From positions 1 to 64,000 of the forward strand of contig JUHI01000001.1 in the NCBI GenBank assembly GCA_000799755.1: a stretch of 64,000 nt of DNA, given 5' to 3'. The notes under the pieces are model-generated. The model saw only the letters and a program-made list of their open reading frames with translations, was not told where the DNA came from and ran no database searches. The translations under genes and the position numbers were made by a program. This document shows positions 36,004-45,458 of this stretch, piece after piece; within the stretch, counting starts at the first letter, position 1; the number at the start of each line of letters is the position of its first letter. The stretch is from Martinezella tropici. Lineage in GTDB: Bacteria > Pseudomonadota > Alphaproteobacteria > Rhizobiales > Rhizobiaceae.

Positions 36004-36021
36004 CGACTCGACTCCAATCTG

Positions 36022-36035
36022 TCACCGACCGGTGA
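36022..36035. promoter_or_regulatory. Candidate TetR operator
   Basis: tcaccgaccggtga is a perfect six-base inverted repeat with a two-base spacer, 19 bases upstream of the TetR start codon. Many TetR regulators bind such a palindrome overlapping their own promoter. The sequence is seen; the function is inferred. Confidence 0.55.
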
Positions 36036-36106
36036 ATAGCAAGCCGCATCGACGGGAACAACCGAGCTGCTGGTGCCAGCATCGCTCAAACCCACAAATC
36101 CACAGA

Positions 36107-36724
36107 TTAGAGTGACTGGCCGAACCAGACCGTGGTTTCCGACGCGAGACCGGGCGGCAACTCGACGGGCACGAAGCCGCGCGACGACCAGAATCGGATG
36201 CCGCCATGGTTGCCGATATTGGCGCCGAGATGAATACCCTTGACGCCGTTGGCGCGCGCATTCTCGATCCAACGATCCAGCAATGCCGTGCCGATGCCCT
36301 TTCCCTGCGCTCTCGGAAGCAGATTCATATGAATATGGGCAGGGAAGCGTTCGATTAGAACAGCAGGCGCGCGCTTGGGATGGTGGATCGCCGCTATCCG
36401 CTTCTGATCGGCATCCCATAGCGCCGGGTCGCCTGCCGGGTCGGCATAGCGTCGCCGTAGGTCTGGCCACCATTCGCGCTCCAGACGCTCCTCGAAGGCG
36501 ACGGTATCGAAAGCACCGGATATGTAGCCGAAGACGCCTTCGTTATCTTCGGCGACGAAGACCAGTTCGGGATGAAGCGTGGCGTAAGGCGCGGAATAGA
36601 TATGCCCGATCAGCCGGCCGTCGCGATGAAGCGGGGTAGCATCCTTGCCGGCATCGCCAGTCAGGAGCGAGATCGCGTAGAGCTGATCGATATCCTCTGG
36701 CCGAACGGTTCGAATGGAAACCAT
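36107..36724 (-). CDS. GNAT-family N-acetyltransferase
   Basis: A 205-residue GNAT starting MVSIRTVRPEDIDQLYAISL. The N-terminal third is longer than usual. Motif A is HIHMNLLPRAQGKGIGTALLD and the last part has GVKGIHLGANIGNHGGIRFWSSRGF. It is related to the group that resembles the GNAT domain of O-GlcNAcase. The aidB stop lies four bases upstream of its start, so it is probably on the aidB message, with the TetR gene following. Confidence 0.85.
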   Translation of the reverse strand: MVSIRTVRPEDIDQLYAISLLTGDAGKDATPLHRDGRLIGHIYSAPYATLHPELVFVAEDNEGVFGYISGAFDTVAFEERLEREWWPDLRRRYADPAGDPALWDADQKRIAAIHHPKRAPAVLIERFPAHIHMNLLPRAQGKGIGTALLDRWIENARANGVKGIHLGANIGNHGGIRFWSSRGFVPVELPPGLASETTVWFGQSL

Positions 36725-36727
36725 TGC

Positions 36728-38386
36728 TTACGTCGCCGGCGGATAAAGCAGATCGACGATGTAGCTGGCATCGAAGCGCGAATCGAGCATGCCGTAGGTC
36801 GCCCGCCAACCGCCGGCCAGACGGGTTTCGATGAAGGCATCGGCGATCTTGCCGGCCCCCAGGCGATAAAGCTCGGCCGCACCGGCCGCAAGCGCCATCT
36901 GCTCGACCAGCAGGCGGGCGGCGCCCTCATCCTGTTCGCAAAGCGCCATGGCTGCCCGCAGGACGTCGATGGTCTTCTTTCCGGCCGGGCCGAGATCGCG
37001 GGCAAGACCGGCAAAGACGGTCTCGAACAGGTCCCTGCCCCGATTCAGCACGCGCAGCACGTCGAGCGCCATGACGTTGCCGGAGCCTTCCCAGATCGCG
37101 TTGACGGGGGCTTCGCGGTAATGGCGGGCGATCGGACGCTCTTCGATGTAGCCGCTGCCGCCAATGCACTCCATGGCTTCGTAGATCAGCGCCGGTGCGA
37201 TCTTGCAGCACCAGTATTTCGCGACCGGCGTCATGACGCGGGCATAGGCCGCATCTTCCGTGCTGCCGCTTGCCTTGTCGAAAGCCTCGGCCAGGCGGAA
37301 GGCGAGCGCGGTTGCAGCCGCAACATCGAGCGCCATATCGGCGAGCACGCGAGTCATGATCGGCTGGTTGACCAGCATCTTGCCGAAGACGCTGCGGCCG
37401 CGCGTATGATGCACGGCCTCGGCAAGCGACGCCCGCATAATGCCGGTGGAGGCCAGCGCGCAGTCGAGCCGCGTCAGCGTCACCATATCGAGGATCGTGC
37501 GAATGCCGGCATCCGGCGCGCCGAGCAGGAAGCCGAACGTATCGGTGAACTCGACTTCGGAGGAGGCGTTCGAGCGGTTGCCGAGCTTGTCCTTGAGTCT
37601 CTGAAAGTGCAAGCCGTTGGCGGAACCGTCTTCCAAAAGACGCGGCACCAGGAAGCAGCCCATGCCGTCCTTGGTCTGGGCGAGCATGATGAAGGCGTCG
37701 CTCATCGGCGCCGACATGAACCACTTGTGGCCCGAAAGCCTGTAGATGCCTTCGCTGACCTTGTCGGCGCTCGTCCGGTTGGCGCGCACATCAGTGCCGC
37801 CCTGCTTTTCCGTCATACCCATGCCGATGGTGACGGCACTCTTCTGCATGGCGGGCTTGTTGGACGAATCGTACTTGCGCGAGAGGATCTTCGGCGCCCA
37901 GTCCTTCTGCACGGCCGGTGAGGCCATCATCGCAGCCACGGAGGCGCTGGTCATCGTCAGCGGGCAGAGATGACCGCATTCGAGCTGTGCCGTCAGATAG
38001 AAGCGCGCGGCGCGGACCTTGTGCGACTGCCCTTTCGCCTCGGGATCGGCCTGCGCGTCCCAGATCGAGGAATGCAGGCCCATCGCCATGGAGCGGCGCA
38101 TCAGCGCATGCCAGGCCGGATGGAATTCGACGACATCCAGACGCTCGCCGCGCGGGCCGTGGGTGCGCAGCTGCGGCGTGCCCTGGTTCGCCATGCGCGC
38201 CAGTTCCTGCGCCTCGTGCGAGGTGACGAAACGACCGTGCTGCTCCAGTTCTTCCCGGATCGAACGCGGCAGGCCGGAGGTGAGATCGACGATCAGCGGA
38301 TCGGAACGATAGGCATTGATGCCGGTCCAAAGGCTCGGCTGGTTCAGGTCGGCAAAGGGGTCGTCAGTCCGGGTCGGTTGGGTCAT
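36728..38386 (-). CDS. aidB: Acyl-CoA dehydrogenase-like protein AidB
   Basis: A 552-residue flavoprotein of the AidB branch of acyl-CoA dehydrogenases, which in E. coli is induced by alkylating agents and binds DNA. The start at ATG 38386 (MTQPTRTDDPFADLN) is used; the longer frame enters the pyrB promoter. Signature parts: SSIWDAQADPEAKGQ, MGMTEKQGGTDVRANRTSA (FAD/acyl region), YRLSGHKWFMSAPMSDAFI and LIYEAMECIGGSGYIEE, with RxxPVNAIWEGSGNV near the end. Divergent from pyrB. Confidence 0.88.
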   Translation of the reverse strand: MTQPTRTDDPFADLNQPSLWTGINAYRSDPLIVDLTSGLPRSIREELEQHGRFVTSHEAQELARMANQGTPQLRTHGPRGERLDVVEFHPAWHALMRRSMAMGLHSSIWDAQADPEAKGQSHKVRAARFYLTAQLECGHLCPLTMTSASVAAMMASPAVQKDWAPKILSRKYDSSNKPAMQKSAVTIGMGMTEKQGGTDVRANRTSADKVSEGIYRLSGHKWFMSAPMSDAFIMLAQTKDGMGCFLVPRLLEDGSANGLHFQRLKDKLGNRSNASSEVEFTDTFGFLLGAPDAGIRTILDMVTLTRLDCALASTGIMRASLAEAVHHTRGRSVFGKMLVNQPIMTRVLADMALDVAAATALAFRLAEAFDKASGSTEDAAYARVMTPVAKYWCCKIAPALIYEAMECIGGSGYIEERPIARHYREAPVNAIWEGSGNVMALDVLRVLNRGRDLFETVFAGLARDLGPAGKKTIDVLRAAMALCEQDEGAARLLVEQMALAAGAAELYRLGAGKIADAFIETRLAGGWRATYGMLDSRFDASYIVDLLYPPAT

Positions 38387-38570
38387 GAATCGCTTGTAGA
38401 GCAAGTAGGTTGCAAAGGGAAACTGGAAGTTAAGTCTCCCACCGGCATAGCTCCTGTAGCGGGATTCGGGCGAAATTGCATGGGGAACAAACGGGCTCGG
38501 CGCATACCGCCGCTTGCCCCATCGGCGCTCCCTCTTTATAGACCGCCTGACGAAATCCGGAGGCAGGTTC

Positions 38571-39527
38571 ATGGTCTTCTTTCCCCACCGCCACCTCATT
38601 GGCATCAAGGGCCTCACCGAGCAGGATATCACCTATCTTCTCGACAAGGCTGACGAGGCGGTCAAGATCAGCCGCCAGCGCGAGAAAAAGACGTCGACGC
38701 TTCGCGGTCTCACACAGATCAATCTCTTCTTCGAAGCATCGACGCGAACGCAATCTTCCTTTGAGCTTGCTGGCAAACGGCTTGGCGCCGATGTGATGAA
38801 CATGTCGGTCGGCAACTCCTCGGTCAAAAAGGGCGAGACGCTGATCGATACGGCAATGACGCTGAACGCCATGCGGCCGGACGTGCTTGTCATCCGCCAT
38901 TCGAGCGCGGGCGCTGCGGCACTCCTGGCGCAAAAGGTCTCCTGCTCGGTCGTGAATGCCGGCGACGGTCAGCATGAGCATCCGACGCAAGCCCTGCTCG
39001 ACGCGCTGACGATCCGCCGCGCCAAGGGCAAGCTCTCGCGCATCATCGTCGCGATCTGCGGCGACGTGCTGCATTCGCGGGTTGCCCGCTCCAACATTCT
39101 GCTTCTCGGCGCCATGGGCGCCCGCGTCCGGGTCGTCGCACCCGCCACGCTGCTGCCGGCCGGCATCGCCGACATGGGCGTCGAGGTCTTCCATTCGATG
39201 AAGGAAGGACTGAAGGACGCCGATGTCGTGATGATGCTGCGGCTGCAGCGCGAGCGCATGTCCGGCGCCTTCGTGCCCTCGGTGCGAGAATACTATCACT
39301 TCTACGGGCTCGACGCCGAGACGCTGAAGGTCGCCAAGGAGGATGCGCTCGTCATGCACCCGGGTCCGATGAACCGCGGGGTGGAAATCGCCTCCGAAGT
39401 GGCCGACGGCCCGCAAAGCGTCATCGCCGAACAGGTTGAAATGGGCGTCGCCGTGCGCATGGCCGTGATGGAGACCCTGCTCGTTTCGCAGAACCAAGGG
39501 CCCCGCAGCGAGGGAGTGGGCGCATGA
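38571..39527 (+). CDS. pyrB: Aspartate carbamoyltransferase catalytic chain
   Basis: Second step of pyrimidine synthesis: carbamoyl phosphate plus aspartate to carbamoyl aspartate. The 318-residue protein has the carbamoyl-phosphate signature [49 protein letters not shown] and [10 protein letters not shown]. The start ATG 38571 has GGAGGCAGG upstream; the longer frame from 38514 has none. It overlaps the next gene by four bases (ATGA), as in pseudomonad pyrBC', which suggests assembly of a PyrB-PyrC' complex. Confidence 0.95.
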   Translation: MVFFPHRHLIGIKGLTEQDITYLLDKADEAVKISRQREKKTSTLRGLTQINLFFEASTRTQSSFELAGKRLGADVMNMSVGNSSVKKGETLIDTAMTLNAMRPDVLVIRHSSAGAAALLAQKVSCSVVNAGDGQHEHPTQALLDALTIRRAKGKLSRIIVAICGDVLHSRVARSNILLLGAMGARVRVVAPATLLPAGIADMGVEVFHSMKEGLKDADVVMMLRLQRERMSGAFVPSVREYYHFYGLDAETLKVAKEDALVMHPGPMNRGVEIASEVADGPQSVIAEQVEMGVAVRMAVMETLLVSQNQGPRSEGVGA

Positions 39528-40813
39528 GCAACTCGATCGTCCTCCAGAACGTCCGCATCGTCGACCCCTCCCGCGACCTCGATGAGGTCGGCACGATCGT
39601 CGTCGAAGACGGCGTGATCGTTGCGTCGGGCAAGGATGCGAAGAGCCAAGCAACCCCGAAGGGCGCGACCGTTCGCGACTGCAGCGGCCTCGTCGCCATT
39701 CCGGGCCTCGTCGACGCGCGCGTGCATGTCGGCGAACCCGGCGGCGAACATCGCGAAACCATCGCCTCGGCCAGCCGTGCGGCCGCGGCTGGCGGCGTCA
39801 CCTCCTTCATCATGATGCCGGATACCGACCCGGTCATCGACGATATCGCCTTGGTCGAGTTTGTCCGGAAGACGGCGCGCGACACGGCCGTCGTCAACGT
39901 CTATCCGGCAGCGGCTCTCACCAAGGGGCTTGCCGGCGAGGAGATGACGGAAATCGGCTTGCTGCGCGAGGCCGGTGCCGTCGTATTCACCGACGCGCAT
40001 TCCAGCGTCCACGACAGCCAAGTTCTGCGCCGTTTGATGACCTATGCCCGCGAATTTGGCGCGGTGATTTCCTGCGAGACCCGCGACAAATATCTCGGCG
40101 CGAACGGCGTCATGCATGAGGGATTGCTTGCAAGCTGGCTCGGCCTCTCGGGCATTCCGAAGGAAGCCGAACTGATCCCGCTGGAGCGCGACCTCCGCAT
40201 CGCCACGCTGACGCGCAGTCATTATCATGCGGCGATGATTTCGGTGCCGGAATCGGCCGAGGCGATCCGCCTCGCCCGCTCGCGCGGCGCCAAGGTCACC
40301 TGCGGCATCTCGATCAACAATCTCGCGCTCAACGAGAACGACATCGGCGAGTACCGGACCTTCTTCAAGCTCTATCCGCCGCTGCGCTCCGAGGATGATC
40401 GCATGGGCATGATCGAGGCGCTGGAAGACGGCACGATCGACATCATCGTCTCCTCGCATGATCCGCAGGACGTCGATACGAAACGCCTGCCGTTTGGAGA
40501 GGCTGAGGATGGCGCCGTCGGTCTGGAAACGCTGCTTCCGGCCGCACTCCGGCTCTATCATAGCGGCCAGGTCAGCCTGATGCGGCTTATCGATGCGCTC
40601 TCGACGCGGCCGGCGCAGATCTTCGGGCTGCCCGCCGGCACGCTGAAGCCCGGCGCCAAGGCCGATATCGCGCTTGTCGATCTCGATGAGCCTTGGCTTG
40701 TCGCAAAAGACATGCTTCTGTCGCGCTCGAAGAACACGCCTTTCGAAGATGCGAGAATGAGCGGCCGGGCGGTGGCAACCTATGTCGCCGGCAAGCTGGT
40801 CCACAGTCTCTAG
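39524..40813 (+). CDS. Non-catalytic dihydroorotase homologue (PyrC')
   Basis: A 429-residue amidohydrolase-family protein aligned along its length with type I dihydroorotase ([58 protein letters not shown]), but the metal ligands are replaced. HxH is RVH, the bridging Asp region reads FTDAHSS, HCED reads CETR, QHVST reads AMISV, PxHL reads INNL, and ATDHAPH reads VSSHDPQ. Only one ligand His remains. It is therefore probably a structural subunit like Pseudomonas PyrC', needed for PyrB assembly. The working PyrC should be elsewhere. Confidence 0.88.
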   Translation: MSNSIVLQNVRIVDPSRDLDEVGTIVVEDGVIVASGKDAKSQATPKGATVRDCSGLVAIPGLVDARVHVGEPGGEHRETIASASRAAAAGGVTSFIMMPDTDPVIDDIALVEFVRKTARDTAVVNVYPAAALTKGLAGEEMTEIGLLREAGAVVFTDAHSSVHDSQVLRRLMTYAREFGAVISCETRDKYLGANGVMHEGLLASWLGLSGIPKEAELIPLERDLRIATLTRSHYHAAMISVPESAEAIRLARSRGAKVTCGISINNLALNENDIGEYRTFFKLYPPLRSEDDRMGMIEALEDGTIDIIVSSHDPQDVDTKRLPFGEAEDGAVGLETLLPAALRLYHSGQVSLMRLIDALSTRPAQIFGLPAGTLKPGAKADIALVDLDEPWLVAKDMLLSRSKNTPFEDARMSGRAVATYVAGKLVHSL

Positions 40814-40847
40814 GGCGGCCTAAAGGGTTTACGGAGAATAAGACGTG

Positions 40848-41465
40848 ATGGCGGATTTCTGGACTTGGCAGCTCACTCTGCAGACCGCGCTGGCCGCCCT
40901 CGTCATCGGCTACCTGCTCGGCTCCATTCCCTTCGGCCTGCTGCTGACCCGCATGGCCGGGCTCGGCGATGTGCGCAACATCGGCTCGGGCAATATCGGC
41001 GCGACCAATGTGCTGCGCACCGGCCATAAGGGGCTTGCGGCCGCAACCCTGCTGCTTGACGCCTTCAAGGGCACGGCGGCCGTCCTGATAGCAGCCCATT
41101 TCTTTGGCCAGGATGCGGGCGTGCTCGCCGGTTTTGCCGCCTTCATCGGCCACATCTTCCCGGTTTGGATCGGCTTCAAGGGCGGCAAGGGTGTGGCGAC
41201 CTATCTCGGCATCCTGCTTGGGCTGGCGCCGCTGATGGCGCTGATTTTCGCCATCGTCTGGCTGGCGATCGCCTTCACCACCCGCTACTCCTCGCTTTCC
41301 GCACTGGTTGCAACTCTTGTCATCCCGGTTGTATTGTGGATATTGGGCGTCGATAAGATCGCCGCCGTCATGGCGCTGATGACCGTCATCTCCTGGTACA
41401 AGCACAGGGCCAATATCATCAGGCTGACCGCGGGAACGGAAGGCAAGATCGGAGCAAAGGGATAA
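40848..41465 (+). CDS. plsY: Glycerol-3-phosphate acyltransferase PlsY
   Basis: Membrane enzyme transferring an acyl group from acyl phosphate to glycerol 3-phosphate, first step of phospholipid synthesis. The 206-residue protein has about five hydrophobic segments and the three PlsY motifs: [14 protein letters not shown] (motif 1), [12 protein letters not shown], and [14 protein letters not shown]. The start is ATG 40848 or the GTG one codon earlier. It lies 34 bases after pyrC'. Confidence 0.94.
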   Translation: MADFWTWQLTLQTALAALVIGYLLGSIPFGLLLTRMAGLGDVRNIGSGNIGATNVLRTGHKGLAAATLLLDAFKGTAAVLIAAHFFGQDAGVLAGFAAFIGHIFPVWIGFKGGKGVATYLGILLGLAPLMALIFAIVWLAIAFTTRYSSLSALVATLVIPVVLWILGVDKIAAVMALMTVISWYKHRANIIRLTAGTEGKIGAKG

Positions 41466-42613
41466 TGGACACAGGCAGCGCAAGACGGATCGGAGTTGCG
41501 CTGACCGAAAAACAGAGGATCGCCTGGCTCAGGCTCATCCGCTCCGACAATGTCGGCCCGTCCACCTTTCGCGATCTCATCCATCACTATGGTTCGGCCG
41601 AAGCGGCTCTGGCCGCGCTGCCAGAACTTTCCCAGCGCGGCGGTTCGACGCGCGCCATCCGTATCGCCGACGAACGCGACGCATTGCGGGAGCTGGAAGC
41701 GGCGCATCGCTTCGGCGCGCGCTTCGTTGGCATCGGCGAACCGGATTATCCCCCTGCCCTCCGCGAGATTGACGGCGCACCGCCGCTGCTTGCCGTCAAG
41801 GGCAACATGCCGACAGCGACACAACCGGCCATCGGGATGGTGGGCTCGCGCAACGCCTCGATCAGCGGCGCGAAATTCACCGCCATGATCGCGCGCACCT
41901 GCGGCGAGGCCGGCTATGCCGTCGTCTCCGGCCTTGCGCGCGGCATCGACACGGCAGCGCATCGCGTCAGCCTCGTAACGGGTACGATCGCCGCAATGGC
42001 TGGCGGTCTCGACCAGCCCTATCCGCCAGAAAATATTGGCTTGCTCAACGACATATGGGACGGCAACGGGCTTGCCGTCAGTGAAATGCCCTTCGGCTGG
42101 GAGCCGCGAGCGCGCGACTTTCCGCGCCGCAATCGCCTTATCGCCGGCATTTCGCTCGGCGTCGTTGTCGTCGAAGCGGCAACGCGCTCCGGCTCGCTGA
42201 TCACGGCGCGTCTTGCCGGAGAATTCGGCAGGCTCGTCTTCGCCGTTCCCGGCTCGCCGCTCGATCCACGCTGCGAAGGGACGAACGGATTGCTGAAAGA
42301 TGGCGCGATGATAGTCACCACGCCGGACGATGTCGTCGAAGCGTTGCGGCCGCTCGCCGAACCCGACCTCTTTCACCCGCGCCCCGCCGCACCGCCCGTT
42401 GAGAGAAGCAGAGCGCGCTCCACACCGCCCGACGATGCCGAGCGCGATCATATCATCGAGGCGCTCGGGCCGACTCCGGTCGAGATCGACGACATCGTCC
42501 GTCACACTGGTCTGCCGATATCGGCCGTTCACTCGGTCCTGCTCGAATTGGACATGGCCGGCCGGCTGCATCGCCATCCGGGCGGGCTAGTGTCAATCTC
42601 CATGCTGGATTGA
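41465..42613 (+). CDS. dprA: DNA-processing protein DprA
   Basis: Loads RecA on incoming single-stranded DNA during transformation; in non-competent bacteria it may also act in DNA maintenance. The 382-residue protein has an N-terminal SAM-like helical part, the Rossmann fold with IGMVGSRNASISG and VVSGLARGIDTAAHR, NRLIAGISLGVVVVEAATRSGSL and a C-terminal winged-helix segment (ERDHIIEALGPTPVEIDDIV). It overlaps the plsY stop by one base (TAATG). Confidence 0.94.
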   Translation: MDTGSARRIGVALTEKQRIAWLRLIRSDNVGPSTFRDLIHHYGSAEAALAALPELSQRGGSTRAIRIADERDALRELEAAHRFGARFVGIGEPDYPPALREIDGAPPLLAVKGNMPTATQPAIGMVGSRNASISGAKFTAMIARTCGEAGYAVVSGLARGIDTAAHRVSLVTGTIAAMAGGLDQPYPPENIGLLNDIWDGNGLAVSEMPFGWEPRARDFPRRNRLIAGISLGVVVVEAATRSGSLITARLAGEFGRLVFAVPGSPLDPRCEGTNGLLKDGAMIVTTPDDVVEALRPLAEPDLFHPRPAAPPVERSRARSTPPDDAERDHIIEALGPTPVEIDDIVRHTGLPISAVHSVLLELDMAGRLHRHPGGLVSISMLD

Positions 42614-42788
42614 AAATTGTGACACCCGTACCAATTCTAAGCATCGCATCGTCGCGCCAAGCGCAAAAATCGCCTTCGCCTCTTGACCGCGACGATTTCC
42701 CTGTCCATGTCGGAAGGCCGGGAAGACGGAAAAACCCGGTATCTCCCGCGCCTTATACCGGCGCGACCTCGTATTCAGAGACTTGATG

Positions 42789-45458
42789 ATGAACGTTGTA
42801 GTGGTGGAATCGCCTGCCAAGGCCAAGACAATCAACAAATATCTGGGACCCGGATATAAGGTTCTTGCATCCTTCGGCCATGTGCGTGACCTGCCCGCCA
42901 AAGACGGTTCGGTGCTGCCGGACCAGGATTTCGAAATGCTGTGGGAAGTCGATGGTGCCTCGCAAAAGCGCATCAAGGACATCGCCGATGCGATGAAATC
43001 CTCCGACGGTCTCATTCTCGCGACCGACCCGGATCGCGAGGGTGAAGCCATTTCCTGGCATGTGCTCGATGTGCTGAACAAGAAGCGCGTCATCAACGGC
43101 AAGCCGGTGAAGCGCGTCGTCTTCAACGCCATCACCAAGAAAGCCGTGCTCGACGCAATGGCAGATCCGCGCGATATCGACGTGCCGCTGGTGGATGCCT
43201 ATCTCGCCCGCCGCGCCCTTGACTATCTCGTCGGCTTCAACCTTTCGCCGGTGCTGTGGCGCAAGCTGCCGGGCGCCCGCTCGGCCGGCCGTGTGCAGTC
43301 CGTGGCGCTTCGCCTCGTCTGCGACCGCGAGTCGGAAATCGAGCGCTTCATCTCGGAAGAATACTGGAACCTATCGGCGATCCTGAAGACGCCGCGCGGC
43401 GATGAATTCGAAGCGCGCCTGGTGTCTGCCGACGGCAAGCGCCTGGCTCCACGCGCCATCGGCAACGGCGAGGAAGCCGGCAAGCTGAAGGCGTTGCTGG
43501 AAGGTGCTTCCTACGTCGTCGACACCGTCGAGGCAAAGCCGGTCAAACGCAATCCGAGCCCTCCCTTCACCACCTCGACGCTGCAGCAGGCCGCCTCCTC
43601 GAAGCTCGGCTTCTCGGCTTCGCGCACCATGCAGGTGGCGCAAAAGCTTTATGAAGGCGTCGATATCGGCGGCGAGACCGTCGGTCTCATCACCTATATG
43701 CGTACCGACGGCGTCCAGATGGCCCCGGAAGCGATCGATGCGGCCCGCCAAGCCATCGCCAACCAGTTCGGCAACCGTTACCTGCCGGAAAAGGCCCGTT
43801 TCTATTCCACCAAGGCGAAGAACGCCCAGGAAGCGCACGAAGCGATCCGCCCCACCGACTTCGACCGCGTGCCGGACCGCATCCGCAAGTTCCTCGATGA
43901 CGATCAGCTCAAGCTTTACGACCTGATCTGGAAGCGCGGCATCGCCAGCCAGATGGCCTCGGCCGAAATCGAGCGCACGACCGTGGAAATCCTTGCCGAC
44001 AACGCCGGCAAGAAGGCCGGGCTACGCGCCGTCGGCTCCGTCATTCGCTTCGATGGCTTCATCGCCGCCTATACCGACCAGAAGGAAGACGGCGAGCAGA
44101 GCGACGACAGCGAAGAAGGCGGTCGCCTGCCGGAGATCAATGCGCGGGAAAACCTCGCCAAGCAGAAGATCAACTCCACCCAGCATTTCACCGAGCCGCC
44201 GCCGCGCTATTCGGAAGCCTCGCTAATCAAGAAGATGGAAGAGCTCGGCATCGGCCGTCCCTCCACCTATGCCGCGACGCTCGCGACCCTGCGCGACCGC
44301 GACTACGTGACCATCGACAAGCGCAAGCTCTTGCCGCAGGCCAAGGGCCGGTTGGTCACGGCCTTCCTCGAAAGCTTCTTCACCAAGTACGTCGAATATG
44401 ATTTCACGGCCGACCTAGAAGAGAAGCTCGACCGCATTTCGGCCGGCGAGCTAAATTGGAAGGACGTGTTGCGTGACTTCTGGCGCGATTTCTTCGCCCA
44501 GATCGAAGACACCAAGGAACTGCGCGTCACCAACGTACTGGACGCGCTGAACGACGCATTGGCGCCGCTCGTCTTCCCGAAGCGCGAAGACGGCAGCGAT
44601 CCGCGTATCTGCCAGGTTTGCGGCACAGGCAACCTATCACTGAAACTCGGCAAATACGGTGCCTTCGTCGGCTGCTCGAACTATCCGGAATGCAACTATA
44701 CCCGCCAGCTGTCCTCCGAAGGCGGCGCGGAGGCCGAATCCAACGGATTGAACGAGCCGAAGGCGCTGGGCGCTGATCCGGTGACCGGCGAGGAGCTGAC
44801 CCTGCGTTCGGGCCGCTTCGGACCCTATATCCAGCGCGGCGACGGCAAGGATGCGAAGCGCGCATCGCTGCCGCGTGGCTGGAAACCGGAAGATATCGAT
44901 TACGAGAAGGCGATGGCGCTGATCTCGCTGCCACGCGATATCGGCAAGCATCCGGAAACCGGCAAGATGATTTCTTCCGGCATCGGCCGCTACGGTCCCT
45001 TCCTGCTGCATGACGGCGGCTACGCCAACCTCGAAAGCGTGGAAGACGTCTTCACGGTCGGTCTCAACCGCGCCGTGACATTGATTGCCGAAAAGCAGAG
45101 CAAGGCCGCCGGTGGCAAGGCGCGCGGTGCGGCAGCGGCGCTGAAGGAGCTCGGCGAGCATCCGGATGGCGGCGGCGCGATCACCGTTCGCGACGGCAAG
45201 TACGGCCCCTATGTCAACTGGGGCAAGGTCAACGCGACGCTGCCGAAGGGCACGGACCCGCAGGCGATCACAGTCGAGGAAGCACTCGCCCTGATCGCCG
45301 CCAAGGCCGGCAAGAGCGGCGGCACCACCAAGAAGGCGCCTGCCAAGGCAAAGACCGCTGCTGCCGGCGCCAAAGCGACGAAAACGACCGCCAAACCGAA
45401 GGCTGCTGCAAAGAAGCCGGCGGCCAAAACGGCAGCGAAAAAGAAGAGTGCAGAGTGA
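42789..45458 (+). CDS. topA: DNA topoisomerase I
   Basis: Relaxes negative supercoils by cutting one strand. The 889-residue protein starts MNVVVVESPAKAKTINKYL (ATG 42789, with ATG 42786 and TTG 42783 just before). Toprim: LATDPDREGEAISWH. The catalytic Tyr is in GLITYMRTDGVQMA. One zinc ribbon is visible (CQVCGTGNLSLKLGKYGAFVGC), followed by two related GRFGPYIQ / GRYGPFLLHDGGYA repeats. The C-terminus is a Lys/Ala-rich tail (about residues 840-889). No promoter boxes were recognised; rnr starts within its last codons. Confidence 0.96.
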   Translation: MNVVVVESPAKAKTINKYLGPGYKVLASFGHVRDLPAKDGSVLPDQDFEMLWEVDGASQKRIKDIADAMKSSDGLILATDPDREGEAISWHVLDVLNKKRVINGKPVKRVVFNAITKKAVLDAMADPRDIDVPLVDAYLARRALDYLVGFNLSPVLWRKLPGARSAGRVQSVALRLVCDRESEIERFISEEYWNLSAILKTPRGDEFEARLVSADGKRLAPRAIGNGEEAGKLKALLEGASYVVDTVEAKPVKRNPSPPFTTSTLQQAASSKLGFSASRTMQVAQKLYEGVDIGGETVGLITYMRTDGVQMAPEAIDAARQAIANQFGNRYLPEKARFYSTKAKNAQEAHEAIRPTDFDRVPDRIRKFLDDDQLKLYDLIWKRGIASQMASAEIERTTVEILADNAGKKAGLRAVGSVIRFDGFIAAYTDQKEDGEQSDDSEEGGRLPEINARENLAKQKINSTQHFTEPPPRYSEASLIKKMEELGIGRPSTYAATLATLRDRDYVTIDKRKLLPQAKGRLVTAFLESFFTKYVEYDFTADLEEKLDRISAGELNWKDVLRDFWRDFFAQIEDTKELRVTNVLDALNDALAPLVFPKREDGSDPRICQVCGTGNLSLKLGKYGAFVGCSNYPECNYTRQLSSEGGAEAESNGLNEPKALGADPVTGEELTLRSGRFGPYIQRGDGKDAKRASLPRGWKPEDIDYEKAMALISLPRDIGKHPETGKMISSGIGRYGPFLLHDGGYANLESVEDVFTVGLNRAVTLIAEKQSKAAGGKARGAAAALKELGEHPDGGGAITVRDGKYGPYVNWGKVNATLPKGTDPQAITVEEALALIAAKAGKSGGTTKKAPAKAKTAAAGAKATKTTAKPKAAAKKPAAKTAAKKKSAE

